Shown piece by piece: positions 1 through 8,182 of a stretch of DNA of 64,000 nucleotides (the stretch's first letter is position 1; each line of letters starts with the position of its first letter). Source of the DNA: Paenibacillus sp. FSL H8-0537 (GTDB taxonomy: Bacteria > Bacillota > Bacilli > Paenibacillales > Paenibacillaceae); assembly GCF_038051995.1 (NCBI RefSeq), contig NZ_CP150290.1, forward strand, positions 1,165,501-1,229,500. The letters are read 5' to 3'. Under the pieces are notes generated by a model, which saw nothing but the letters and a program-made list of their open reading frames with translations, made no database searches and was not told where the DNA came from. The translations under genes and the position numbers were made by a program.

Positions 1-1
1 T

Positions 2-1231
2 AAGCAATGCGGCGGCTGCCAGCTTCAGCATATGGGCTATGAAGCCCAGCTGAGCTGGAAACGCCAGCATGTGGTGGACAATCTGGTGCGGATCGGGAAG
101 CTGAGTGTCGCTGGGGAAGCGGAGAAGGCACAGGCAGGTGGATCGGCGGAAAATAAAGCGGCGGAAGCTGCTGTTATTGTGCATCCGACCATTGGGATGG
201 ACGAGCCTTGGCGCTATCGGAATAAGGCACAGGTGCCGATTGGCATGATGACAGGCGGTCATGCTAATGACGGTGATGGTGCGGAAAGTAAGCTGATTGC
301 TGGTTTTTATGCGCGTGGCAGCCATCGGATTATAGACATGGACGATTGCCTAATTCAGCATGACCGCAATGATGAGATTGTGCGGGCAGTGAAGGCGATT
401 GGGCGCGAGCTAGGCGTAACTGGCTATGATGAGGAGAGCGGACGCGGCGTGCTGCGCCATGTGATGGCGCGTACGGGCTTTGTAACGGGCGAGATGATGG
501 TCGTGCTTGTGACGAACGGACGCAAGCTCCTGCAGGCTGAGCGCTGGGTGGAGCGCATCCGTGAGGAGCTGCCAGGTGTGACGAGTATCGTTCAAAATGT
601 GAATGAGCGGAACACGAATGTGATTTTTGGCGATGAGACGAAGGTGCTGTGGGGCAGCGATGTTATTTATGATGAGCTCGACGGTATTCGCTTCGCGATA
701 TCGGCGAGATCGTTCTATCAGGTGAACCCGCTGCAGACGGTGGCCCTGTACCGCAAAGCGGTGGAATATGCGGCGCTGACCGGGACAGAGTCCGTCATTG
801 ACGCATATTGCGGGATCGGGACGATATCGCTGTTTCTGGCACGGCAAGCTGGGCGCGTCTACGGCGTAGAAATCGTGCCGGAGGCGATTGAGGATGCGAA
901 GCGTAATGCGGAGCTGAATGGGATCGGGAATGCGACGTTCGAGGCTGGACCTGCCGAGGTCGTCATTCCGCGCTGGCGCGAGGAGGGCGGAATTGTGCCC
1001 GACGTCATCGTCGTCGACCCGCCGCGTAAAGGCTGCGATCCTGAGCTGCTGGAGACGATTCTGGCAATGCAGCCGGATAGAGTTGTTTATGTTAGCTGTA
1101 ATCCGTCGACATTGGCGCGGGATTTGCGGGTGTTGGAGGATGGCGGGTATCAGACGGTTGAGGTGCAGCCGGTAGATATGTTTCCGTGGACTACGCATGT
1201 GGAAGTGGTCGTGTGGTTGAAACAAGTGTAG
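2..1231 (+). CDS. rlmD: 23S rRNA (uracil-5-)-methyltransferase, 5' end outside window
   Basis: Class I SAM-dependent enzyme that methylates C5 of a uracil in 23S rRNA (RlmD/RlmCD/RumA family). The reading frame is open from base 2, so the start and the N-terminal TRAM domain lie outside the window. The first visible residues, [11 protein letters not shown], contain two of the cysteines that bind the 4Fe-4S cluster in this family. Further on are the SAM-binding motif [14 protein letters not shown] (near base 800), DPPRKGCD (near 1017) and [13 protein letters not shown] (near 1090), which carries the catalytic cysteine and closes the family signature. The first ATG in the window (base 32) is internal and should not be taken as the start. 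GC content is high like the surface genes and unlike the AT-rich island downstream. The family is certain; whether it modifies U1939, U747 or both cannot be told from this fragment. Confidence 0.93.
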   Translation, partial: KQCGGCQLQHMGYEAQLSWKRQHVVDNLVRIGKLSVAGEAEKAQAGGSAENKAAEAAVIVHPTIGMDEPWRYRNKAQVPIGMMTGGHANDGDGAESKLIAGFYARGSHRIIDMDDCLIQHDRNDEIVRAVKAIGRELGVTGYDEESGRGVLRHVMARTGFVTGEMMVVLVTNGRKLLQAERWVERIREELPGVTSIVQNVNERNTNVIFGDETKVLWGSDVIYDELDGIRFAISARSFYQVNPLQTVALYRKAVEYAALTGTESVIDAYCGIGTISLFLARQAGRVYGVEIVPEAIEDAKRNAELNGIGNATFEAGPAEVVIPRWREEGGIVPDVIVVDPPRKGCDPELLETILAMQPDRVVYVSCNPSTLARDLRVLEDGGYQTVEVQPVDMFPWTTHVEVVVWLKQV

Positions 1232-1468
1232 TACAGGTGGGTGGAATCTCTTGTTTGATATATGCCTTGTTGGCGATTATAAGCGAGGATATTCTGCAGG
1301 ACTTTGAAGTTTAGTAATAAGGAAATGAGAGAGCGCTCGATGCTTTTTCCAAAACCTATACTCGACGAAGATCCAAAGCAAGCAGCTGGATCTTCTTCAG
1401 GTATCACCTTGACCCGTGTCACATATTGTCCGATACTGGAAGAAAATATGTGATATGGGGGAACCATT

Positions 1469-1735
1469 ATGGAATGTCTGGATTGGATTGTTTGGCTGCT
1501 TGGGATTGGGGGATTATTAATATCTACAAGAGGGACCTGGCTTCTTTTTAAAGGAACGCCGCTTGACCAAATAGGCATACCAACTTATGTGGATGCTCAT
1601 GTAGCACAGGACGAATTTGAGAAGGCATACGAGGAGCTTCATCGGAGAAAGGGCTTCACAAAGACAGGGATAAAACTTATTGGATGGGGTTTCGGTATTC
1701 AACTCATTGCGCAAATATTAAATGGACCATGGTAA
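1469..1735 (+). CDS. small hypothetical membrane protein (88 aa)
   Basis: Unrecognised small protein. The N-terminus has one clear hydrophobic segment (about residues 5-20, IVWLLGIGGLLISTRG), and the C-terminus has a second, weaker one (GWGFGIQLIAQIL). The middle is charged (EFEKAYEELHRRKGFTK), so a hairpin with two membrane passes or one pass plus an amphipathic helix is likely. A GGGG ribosome binding site lies about 7 nt before the ATG, and a perfect terminator starts at the base after the stop codon. The gene therefore looks intact and transcribed alone. No family assignment is made. Confidence 0.6.
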   Translation: MECLDWIVWLLGIGGLLISTRGTWLLFKGTPLDQIGIPTYVDAHVAQDEFEKAYEELHRRKGFTKTGIKLIGWGFGIQLIAQILNGPW

Positions 1736-1758
1736 CCACTCAATCGAGTGGTTTTTTA
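1736..1758 (+). terminator. intrinsic terminator after the 88-aa membrane protein gene
   Basis: A six-base perfect stem (CCACTC / GAGTGG, 1736-1741 and 1746-1751) with the loop AATC is followed directly by six T. It begins right after the stop codon of the preceding gene. Confidence 0.85.
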
Positions 1759-1775
1759 TTGAGAGGAGCATTTAG

Positions 1776-2447
1776 GTGGATATTAGGACGATAATAGCAA
1801 ATCAAATAAATGCTGCATCCTATAACGCGCGCATCAATCTACAGCGGGGAGATCAGGAATATGAAAAGCTCCGCCGCAGCAGTGAATTGTTTTGTTATGT
1901 GGAGCCGATCGTTTGGAAGGAGCTTGCCGGAAACATGGTGGGCGGCCATCAGAGGTATAAGATCATAGTTAACGAGCTTGGCCACACGGAACTGAGGTTA
2001 TGTCTTTGATCTAGTCGATTAGCAGGAAAACCTGCTCAATCTGGCGCTTAATAAAGTGTCAGATGGCTGGGATGATGAAGCACTGCTCGGTTGTTGGAGG
2101 AGTTGCAGGCTGGTAGATCGAAAATGGAGTTGTCTGGATTCCAGCAGGATGAGATATGCGAGTTGATTAGCAGTTTGCCTGAGATTAAGGACGTTGAAGA
2201 TCCAGTAATAGAGGGCGATTTCGACGTTCAGCGCGCCCTGGATGATATTAATGAGTCAGAGACGCAGCGTGGGGATGTGTGGCAACTCGGGTCGCATCGA
2301 TTGGTGTGCGGTGATGCAACGTTTACAGAGGATAAGCCTTACTGATGATGGAAAACAAGCGAGCCTGGTCGTCACTGCCCGCCGTATAATGTGGCTATAC
2401 AGAGCTACTCCGAGCATCTATCCGCTGATGCCCGTGACAAAATGTCT
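1776..2447 (+). pseudogene. decayed ParB-domain / N6-adenine DNA methylase (phage or mobile-element type)
   Basis: Several short open frames join into one degenerate gene. Bases 1776-2009 (GTG start, AGGAG 7 nt upstream) encode a ParB-nuclease-like N-terminus: NLQRGDQEYEKLRRSSELF, CYVEPIVWKE and MVGGHQRYKIIVNELGHTE. After a frameshift near 2000 the frame reads VFDLVD, stop (2020-2022), QENLLNLALNKVSDGWDDEA. A second shift near 2089 opens LLEELQAG through RGDVWQLGSHRLVCGDAT. A third near 2340 gives LTDDGKQASLVVT, and a fourth near 2378 gives PPYNVA, the remnant of the DPPY catalytic motif, then SADARDKM. This is the order known for ParB-methylase fusions encoded by phages and integrative elements. 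Homology stops near 2447, where AT-rich DNA begins, so the C-terminal half is deleted. It cannot encode an active enzyme. Confidence 0.85.
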
Positions 2448-2899
2448 CTCTTACCGATTGTTATTTCTTCATCGTGGTAATTTTCAATAATAATACCTTC
2501 ATCAAAATTAACAATCCACGTGTTAAACCCAACAAAAGCAATGTCTTTGAAATTTTTAATTACATCTCCAATAGTCGTTTCTATTACCGGAAAATTGTTT
2601 CCATTCAGGATGATAAAATAATTTGAATTTAAATCAAGACTATGACTATATAAATCCGAAATGTTTTTAATAGAGAATTTATAAGTGATATATTTCCATC
2701 CAACTCTGCCGGTATTAGTGAATCTAAATTCTTTTTCCATCTTTTCAATTAATTCTTGTGATTTCTCGAAACTATAGATATGAGAGTTTACATCCAGTAC
2801 TTCGATACATTCGTTAAACAATTCTCCATATGAAATATCTCTTTTCATCTTTTTCTTAAGCTGCTCCATTCTAGACTTACGAGAGCTCCTATCTTCCAT
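2405..2899 (-). CDS. hypothetical protein, possible immunity-type protein with a chimeric C-terminus (164 aa)
   Basis: An AT-rich gene on the minus strand. The N-terminus is strongly basic (SSRKSRMEQLKKKMKRD), and the rest looks like an alternating alpha/beta domain ending FVGFNTWIVNFDEGIIIENYHDEEITIGKR. Proteins of this size and shape are often immunity partners of polymorphic toxins (YxiF-like), but I see no motif that proves this. The last roughly 14 codons (ending ASADRCSE) are the antisense of the methylase ruin that overlaps here. The native C-terminus was therefore lost at a junction near 2445 and the frame now reads into foreign DNA. It may be a truncated gene rather than a functional one. 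Base composition matches the cytosine methylase and ATPase genes to its right. Confidence 0.5.
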   Translation of the reverse strand: MEDRSSRKSRMEQLKKKMKRDISYGELFNECIEVLDVNSHIYSFEKSQELIEKMEKEFRFTNTGRVGWKYITYKFSIKNISDLYSHSLDLNSNYFIILNGNNFPVIETTIGDVIKNFKDIAFVGFNTWIVNFDEGIIIENYHDEEITIGKRDILSRASADRCSE

Positions 2900-3715
2900 A
2901 TAATCATCTTCCTTTATAATTTTTTGTTCTGTTTGACTGACCTATTTATAGTTCTACATATAAAAATCCAACGTCAGCTTCATTACCGCAGTACTACGAT
3001 AGTTTCTTGTTGGGCTGAAAGACACCATAACGTTTTAAATACTATAGTTGACGATTCGAAAATCCGTCCTTTCTAAAAATCCCCCCAATCATCACTCGAG
3101 TTAGCTGCCCGGAAAACCGATCTTGAATAGTGAATATTCCATTTATACCACAAGCAGGGGAACTAGTACTCGATAGGAGCCGTTCTCTCTATCGTACTCA
3201 AGATTTTTTCAAAGCTGGTGTAGGCGCACTAGATATCGGATAATTCTGTGATGTAGGCACGAACATTAATAATGAGCACTTCATTTTTTGTATATCAACT
3301 TTCTTTTTGATTTTCAAGTACCGCCGCTAATGGCTCAATAGATTCTGACATGACGGAATGGATTATCTTCAACATAGAACTTGCTTATAAATAAGTGATG
3401 CCGTTTTTGGTACCGGGGAATTAAAGTCTTATTCATGATGTTTCAACGCAAAGAACACCTGTGTGGGTGATACACGTACTTTCCATACTACTGGCTTCTT
3501 AATCAAGTAGTGAGAGGTATTCATCACCTTATCCTGTTTCGATGAAAGATAGCAGCTTATCCAATGTGTCCGAAGTTAAAGCTTCGGCTGTTGACGGGTG
3601 TATGACCATGAAGGTACGGTAAACCTCTAAAAGGATGATGATTCGGTAGTTGAAGATTTATTCAGTTAACTTCATAATAAAAAAGAGACTTAAGAATCTG
3701 TCATAGGTCTAGATT
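2900..3715. other. 816-bp AT-rich gap without a recognisable gene
   Basis: Between the 164-aa gene and the cytosine methyltransferase gene I find no open frame with a ribosome binding site, no clear terminator and no RNA gene. Stop codons occur in all frames. The composition suggests decayed coding DNA, but no fragment could be recognised. Confidence 0.5.
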
Positions 3716-4918
3716 TTATGCTTTAGTAGCAACTAGATGCTCTAAAAGAAGTTCTTGTTGAGATTCTTTTAGTAACTTATTGTAGATGAGATCAACGAAT
3801 GTCTGAGCTAGTTTAACTGGAACAGCATTTCCTATTTGAGTAGCAATGTTTTCACTAGAACCTTCATATGGTTTTCCATCAAGTTTACCAGTGAATTTAT
3901 AACTAATAGGAAAGGTTTGTATTAGTGCTGCCTCTCTCATGCTTATTGCCCTATCTTCCTCAGGGTGACCGAATCTACCTTTTGAGTAAGAAAGGCAACC
4001 GCAAGTTATGGTAGGTGCGTAACTTTCGAAATTCATTCTACCGTAAACATCACTAAAACTTACATTCTTTTTTTTATGACATTCTAAAACTAGGTTACTA
4101 TCTTTCCAATCGCTACGACTTCCTCCGTTCCATGGAGTGCTTTTAATTCTAAGAAGATTATTAGGAAATAAATTCCTGCATCTATGTAGCTTATCATTTG
4201 CATCAGAACCGCCAGCTTCCAAACTTGATAACTTAAATGGCAATAAATATTCCCTTAACGTGAGTGCTTTTTTCTTTTCAGGCCATAAAGAAAGCGGCTT
4301 AGTAACATATGGTAAACCTTTGGGTGTTTCCTGAATAATAGCTTCCATATTTGGAAACGTTTTTATTTTCTTACCTAGAAGAATCAGTCTTTTTCTATGT
4401 TGAGGAACACCATAGTTAACGGCATTGACAACTTCGAAACGTAAGTGATATGAAGGCCGATTAGAATGTTTTCTAGATCCATCGGCGTTCAAATTCGTAA
4501 GGACGCTCAAGAATGTATGAAATATTTTGAAATTGACTATATTATCGACGTTCTCAAATAGGATATAATTGGGTTGGAATATATTCGCAACTTTTATAAC
4601 TTCCATTATGAGTTTGTTACGATCGTCGATATTAACGCCACTCTTTTTGCGGCTGTGTCTGGAAAAACCCTGACACGGCGGTGTTGCGACGAGAAGGTCC
4701 AGGTTTCCACCATTCAGTTGTTTATTGATCTTGCTCCATTCTTTTTTCTTGATTTTTCTTATATCTTTGACTAACAGGTGGTTGTTGCCATGATTCAGTG
4801 CATATGTAGTTGCAATAATTTTATCGAATTCCACGGCACATTTTATATCAAAGTGTTTTTTTAACGCTTCGGATACCCCGCCTGCTCCAGAGAATAAATC
4901 TATAGCTGAAAATTTCAC
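3716..4918 (-). CDS. DNA (cytosine-5-)-methyltransferase, Dcm type (400 aa)
   Basis: Transfers a methyl group from SAM to C5 of cytosine in DNA. All key motifs are present in order: motif I DLFSGAGG (residues 7-14), motif IV PPCQGFS with the catalytic Cys82, motif VI ENV (122-124), motif VIII QHRKRLILLG (from 173), and motif X IGNAVPVKLAQ near the C-terminus. The region between VIII and X (about 190-340) is the target recognition domain; its target is unknown. Length is normal for the family and the gene looks intact. A GGGGGG run lies just before the ATG. It is transcribed divergently from the GHKL-ATPase/receiver pair across a 132-bp gap. Codons are AT-rich, unlike the flanking surface genes. 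No cognate endonuclease is adjacent, so it may protect self DNA or mark it for the neighbouring ATPase or McrBC-like proteins; that link is inference. Confidence 0.9.
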   Translation of the reverse strand: MKFSAIDLFSGAGGVSEALKKHFDIKCAVEFDKIIATTYALNHGNNHLLVKDIRKIKKKEWSKINKQLNGGNLDLLVATPPCQGFSRHSRKKSGVNIDDRNKLIMEVIKVANIFQPNYILFENVDNIVNFKIFHTFLSVLTNLNADGSRKHSNRPSYHLRFEVVNAVNYGVPQHRKRLILLGKKIKTFPNMEAIIQETPKGLPYVTKPLSLWPEKKKALTLREYLLPFKLSSLEAGGSDANDKLHRCRNLFPNNLLRIKSTPWNGGSRSDWKDSNLVLECHKKKNVSFSDVYGRMNFESYAPTITCGCLSYSKGRFGHPEEDRAISMREAALIQTFPISYKFTGKLDGKPYEGSSENIATQIGNAVPVKLAQTFVDLIYNKLLKESQQELLLEHLVATKA

Positions 4919-5050
4919 ATGGTACCCCCCACAATAATTCTCCTTATAAAGTATTATTGTATAACAATGTGCCGGCTGCTGAAAAGTACTTATATTTGAT
5001 AATAAGGATTTAGACTTTTAAGGGGAATAATAAATTTAGGAGATGTGAAA
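4919..5050. promoter_or_regulatory. divergent promoter region with an ATTGT-ATA-ACAAT inverted repeat
   Basis: The 132-bp gap between the cytosine methylase (minus) and the GHKL ATPase (plus) must hold both promoters. A perfect inverted repeat, ATTGT-ATA-ACAAT, lies at 4956-4968 and is placed to control both. A GATAAT hexamer near 5000 is a candidate -10 for the plus strand. AGGAG at 5038-5042 is the ribosome binding site of the plus-strand gene, 8 nt before the ATG at 5051; this decides that start over the upstream GTG at 5045. Confidence 0.45.
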
Positions 5051-8000
5051 ATGGCGAAATTTAAGACAAGAGCTAGGGCTGTAGATCTCCTTGGTAAACA
5101 GCAAATTAGAGATGAAGTAACCGCTATATCTGAGTTGTTAAGAAATGCGTATGATGCAGATGCTTCAGAAGGACTTATAGACATAAATACCGATAAACAA
5201 TGCATCTTAGTTTGCGATGACGGGGAAGGAATGAGTGCGGATGACTTAGAACAAAATTGGCTTACAATTGGGACTTATTCAAAAAGAACGAAAGTTATTA
5301 AACATACTAAAAAAAATAGAGTTAAAATCGGTGAGAAAGGAATAGGAAGATTGGCAGTTTCCTTATTAGGAGATCAGCTTTTAATTATCTCTAAAAAGAA
5401 ATTGGATGGAAAATGGTGTATTCTATATCTTCATTGGGAACTTTTCAGAAATGAGAAAATGTTTCTTGATGATATTGAAATTCCATTAAAAACTTTTAAT
5501 ACACTTGAGGAAATTTCTACATATTTGAAGGATAATAAAAATGATTTGAAAGAGATGTTGTTAAATAATTTATATAATGATTCAGGTTGGGACAGTGAAA
5601 TCAGAAATCTTGTAATGGAACAAATTGAATCTTTTGAAATAGAACAAAAAGTCCTAGAGTGGATGAAAATAATCGAGAATCGTAAGGGAGGGACTATATT
5701 CTACCTTACAAATATAGATTCTAGCTGGGATTGGAGAGTGTATGAAAATATTAAAAATCTTCAAGTGCAGGATGAAACACTGAAAATTCGATATCGAAGA
5801 TTAAAAGACCTTTTATACTCTTTCCAAAATTATATAGATATTTATGATAAAGAATTAGAATTGGAAGATTCACAAATACCAGAAACAAATCCCACTTTTT
5901 CTAATGATGAAATAAGAGAAGATGATGGATTTAATCCTAAAATTCACATAAACGGGCATTCATTAGAGGATGAACAGTGGTTTAATAAGGATGACATTAA
6001 ACTTTACGATTATGCATTAAAGGGTAAAATAATTAATGGGATGTTCATAGGCAAGGCATTTATGCGAGGACAAGGCAAAGTAGAGGATGTAAATGTCCCT
6101 GCAAGTGAATTATCTATAGGGCTTAGTGATAAAACTTATAAAGAATTTGGACCTATATATTTAAAATGGTTTTTTTTGGAGGGTAACCTAAGTTCCTCCA
6201 CTTTGAATAAGGACCAACATCGAGACATGAAAGACAAGCTCCAAGACATCGGAGGAATTTATGTTTATAGGGATGGATTAAGAATTCTTCCGTATGGCGA
6301 AAAAGGAAACGATTTTTTACATATGGAAGAAAGAAGATCTAGACGTGCTACCACATATTTATTTAGCCATCGAAGAATGTTTGGGTTCATGGAAATTAGT
6401 AAAATCTCTAATCCAAATTTGGTGGATAAATCAAGCAGGGAAGGATTTGTAGAAAACTCGAGTTATAATTACTTCCGAAATGTTGCTATCAATTTATTAA
6501 AATGGTGGGCACTTGAATATTTAGAAACTACTCAAAATGAAGGTAATAGAAGCAACTATATTAATGCATTAAAAGAGGAGCATGAGAGGCATGAGAAAGC
6601 TAGGCAACAACAATTAGAAGAGGAAAAGAAGGAAAAGCAATATTTTAAAGACCTGAACAAAAGTTTAAATGAATTTAGAGGAACTTTGGAGGTCCGATCA
6701 TCCACACTATCGACAGATATCGATGCAGTATACGAAAAATATAAAAATAAAATCGAATTATGCAGAAATGAATTGGAGAAATATGATCTGATCTACGCTT
6801 TTAAGAGAGAGTATATTGAGAAAAGAGATTTACTGGGGAGATTTAAACTTGAATTGAATCCAAGATATAATCATTCAATTGAACTAATTGAATTGGTTGA
6901 GGAAATGAATAACGAATGTGCAAGTGAAGTCATAAGGAGTAATCAAAAGCTTGAAATTTTGGTGAGCAAACTTGAGCGTGTACGGGTTAATAGTGAAAAC
7001 AAGGATATATTCAATATTAATGAAAATCTAGATGAGGCCCTTGGATGGATTGATAGTTTCATTAAAAAGATAAATGAATCAAATTACAATTACTTCAAGA
7101 ACCATTATACATTATTAGATGAAGTCCGAGAAAAAACTATAAATCTATTGCTAAAATCAACTGAAGACAATAGACATAAAATAAACAAAGAAATAGAGGA
7201 GCTTGATGACTACCAGAAAAAGTTTAATCAGTATAAGATGAGTAATAAGACAGTACTAATGAATGATAATACTTTACAAAAATCAATTCAAGAAATATTA
7301 CAAGATTTCAATTTGAATATTAGTAGAATACAAGAAAAGATATTAATTTATGAGAATGAAATAAAGATAAGTAAAGTGTTTAAAAATACAGAATTGTTAT
7401 TAAATAAAGTCGTTGATAATTTAGAAAGTGTAAGTGTATTTAACAATGATGAATTTCTTATAGGACTGCTGAAAAAAGAAGTTGAAATGTATCGTGATCT
7501 ATCTGCAGTGGGACTTGCGGCCGAAATGACGAGTCACGAATTTAACGCTTTAAATAAAATAATTAGGGAAAATGTTGACGCATTATCTAAAGCACTTAAA
7601 CCAACTCCATTGGCTTCAGTTATTCAGAGAGTTAATCAATCTTTTGCTTCATTAGAAAGGCTTCAAGCCAGAATGAGCCCCTTATATAAGCAGTCAAGAA
7701 AAAGAGCTAGAGATATAAATTTAAAACTATTTATTGAAGATGTTTTGGAATATTTTTCGACCGATATAAGAAAATACACAATAGAGATAGTTAATGATAT
7801 ACCTGAAGATTTAATAGTAAGAGAAATTGAACCTGTATTATTCACTCCAATTGCAAATGTAGTATCAAATTCGATTTATTGGATGCTTAATCAGGATATA
7901 CGAGCGATTCATTTTTATTACTCTGAAACAAATCAGACATTATTTATTCATGATACTGGGCAGGGGATAAAAGAATCAGATAAGGTAAGGATTTTTGAAC

Positions 8001-8182
8001 CATACTTTACTAAAAAATTGCAAGGTAGGGGTCTAGGACTATTTCTTTCAAGAGATACCTTAGAATCACGGGGGCATTTTTTGTTTCTAGAAGACAACAA
8101 TAACAGCATTGAAAATTTGGGTGGAGCATGTTTTGGTATTCAGTTTAAAAAAGATGCTATACTACGAGAGGTGCAAAAATGA
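5051..8182 (+). CDS. dual GHKL-ATPase protein: MORC/MutL-like N-terminus, histidine-kinase-like C-terminus (1044 aa)
   Basis: Two separate GHKL ATP-binding modules are visible in one cytoplasmic protein. The N-terminal one has E28/N32/D35 in ISELLRNAYDADA, the DDGEGM loop (56-61) and IGEKGIGRLA (about 93-102), typical of MORC/MutL/Hsp90-like ATPases. A long charged, helical region follows (about 500-820, e.g. HEKARQQQLEEEKKEKQYF), predicted coiled coil. The C-terminal part reads AAEMTSHEFN with His829 in an H-box-like position, then the N box NVVSNSIYW (about 937), DTGQGI (about 968), IFEPYFTKK and GRGLGLFLS, as in sensor histidine kinases. There is no signal peptide or membrane segment, so any signal is cytoplasmic. 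Its stop overlaps the next start (ATGA), which fits translational coupling to the receiver-like protein. Inference: a nucleic-acid-sensing clamp ATPase wired to a phosphorelay in a restriction island. Phosphotransfer from His829 is unproven. Confidence 0.8.
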   Translation: MAKFKTRARAVDLLGKQQIRDEVTAISELLRNAYDADASEGLIDINTDKQCILVCDDGEGMSADDLEQNWLTIGTYSKRTKVIKHTKKNRVKIGEKGIGRLAVSLLGDQLLIISKKKLDGKWCILYLHWELFRNEKMFLDDIEIPLKTFNTLEEISTYLKDNKNDLKEMLLNNLYNDSGWDSEIRNLVMEQIESFEIEQKVLEWMKIIENRKGGTIFYLTNIDSSWDWRVYENIKNLQVQDETLKIRYRRLKDLLYSFQNYIDIYDKELELEDSQIPETNPTFSNDEIREDDGFNPKIHINGHSLEDEQWFNKDDIKLYDYALKGKIINGMFIGKAFMRGQGKVEDVNVPASELSIGLSDKTYKEFGPIYLKWFFLEGNLSSSTLNKDQHRDMKDKLQDIGGIYVYRDGLRILPYGEKGNDFLHMEERRSRRATTYLFSHRRMFGFMEISKISNPNLVDKSSREGFVENSSYNYFRNVAINLLKWWALEYLETTQNEGNRSNYINALKEEHERHEKARQQQLEEEKKEKQYFKDLNKSLNEFRGTLEVRSSTLSTDIDAVYEKYKNKIELCRNELEKYDLIYAFKREYIEKRDLLGRFKLELNPRYNHSIELIELVEEMNNECASEVIRSNQKLEILVSKLERVRVNSENKDIFNINENLDEALGWIDSFIKKINESNYNYFKNHYTLLDEVREKTINLLLKSTEDNRHKINKEIEELDDYQKKFNQYKMSNKTVLMNDNTLQKSIQEILQDFNLNISRIQEKILIYENEIKISKVFKNTELLLNKVVDNLESVSVFNNDEFLIGLLKKEVEMYRDLSAVGLAAEMTSHEFNALNKIIRENVDALSKALKPTPLASVIQRVNQSFASLERLQARMSPLYKQSRKRARDINLKLFIEDVLEYFSTDIRKYTIEIVNDIPEDLIVREIEPVLFTPIANVVSNSIYWMLNQDIRAIHFYYSETNQTLFIHDTGQGIKESDKVRIFEPYFTKKLQGRGLGLFLSRDTLESRGHFLFLEDNNNSIENLGGACFGIQFKKDAILREVQK

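Noticed and set aside
410..1225. A 271-aa minus-strand frame across the RNA methyltransferase gene
   Set aside because: The plus frame has all family motifs; the minus frame has an Arg/His-rich composition typical of antisense of a GC-rich gene.
1776..2447. A prophage at the left edge
   Set aside because: Only the methylase ruin has phage affinity; no structural, lysis or integrase gene is visible.
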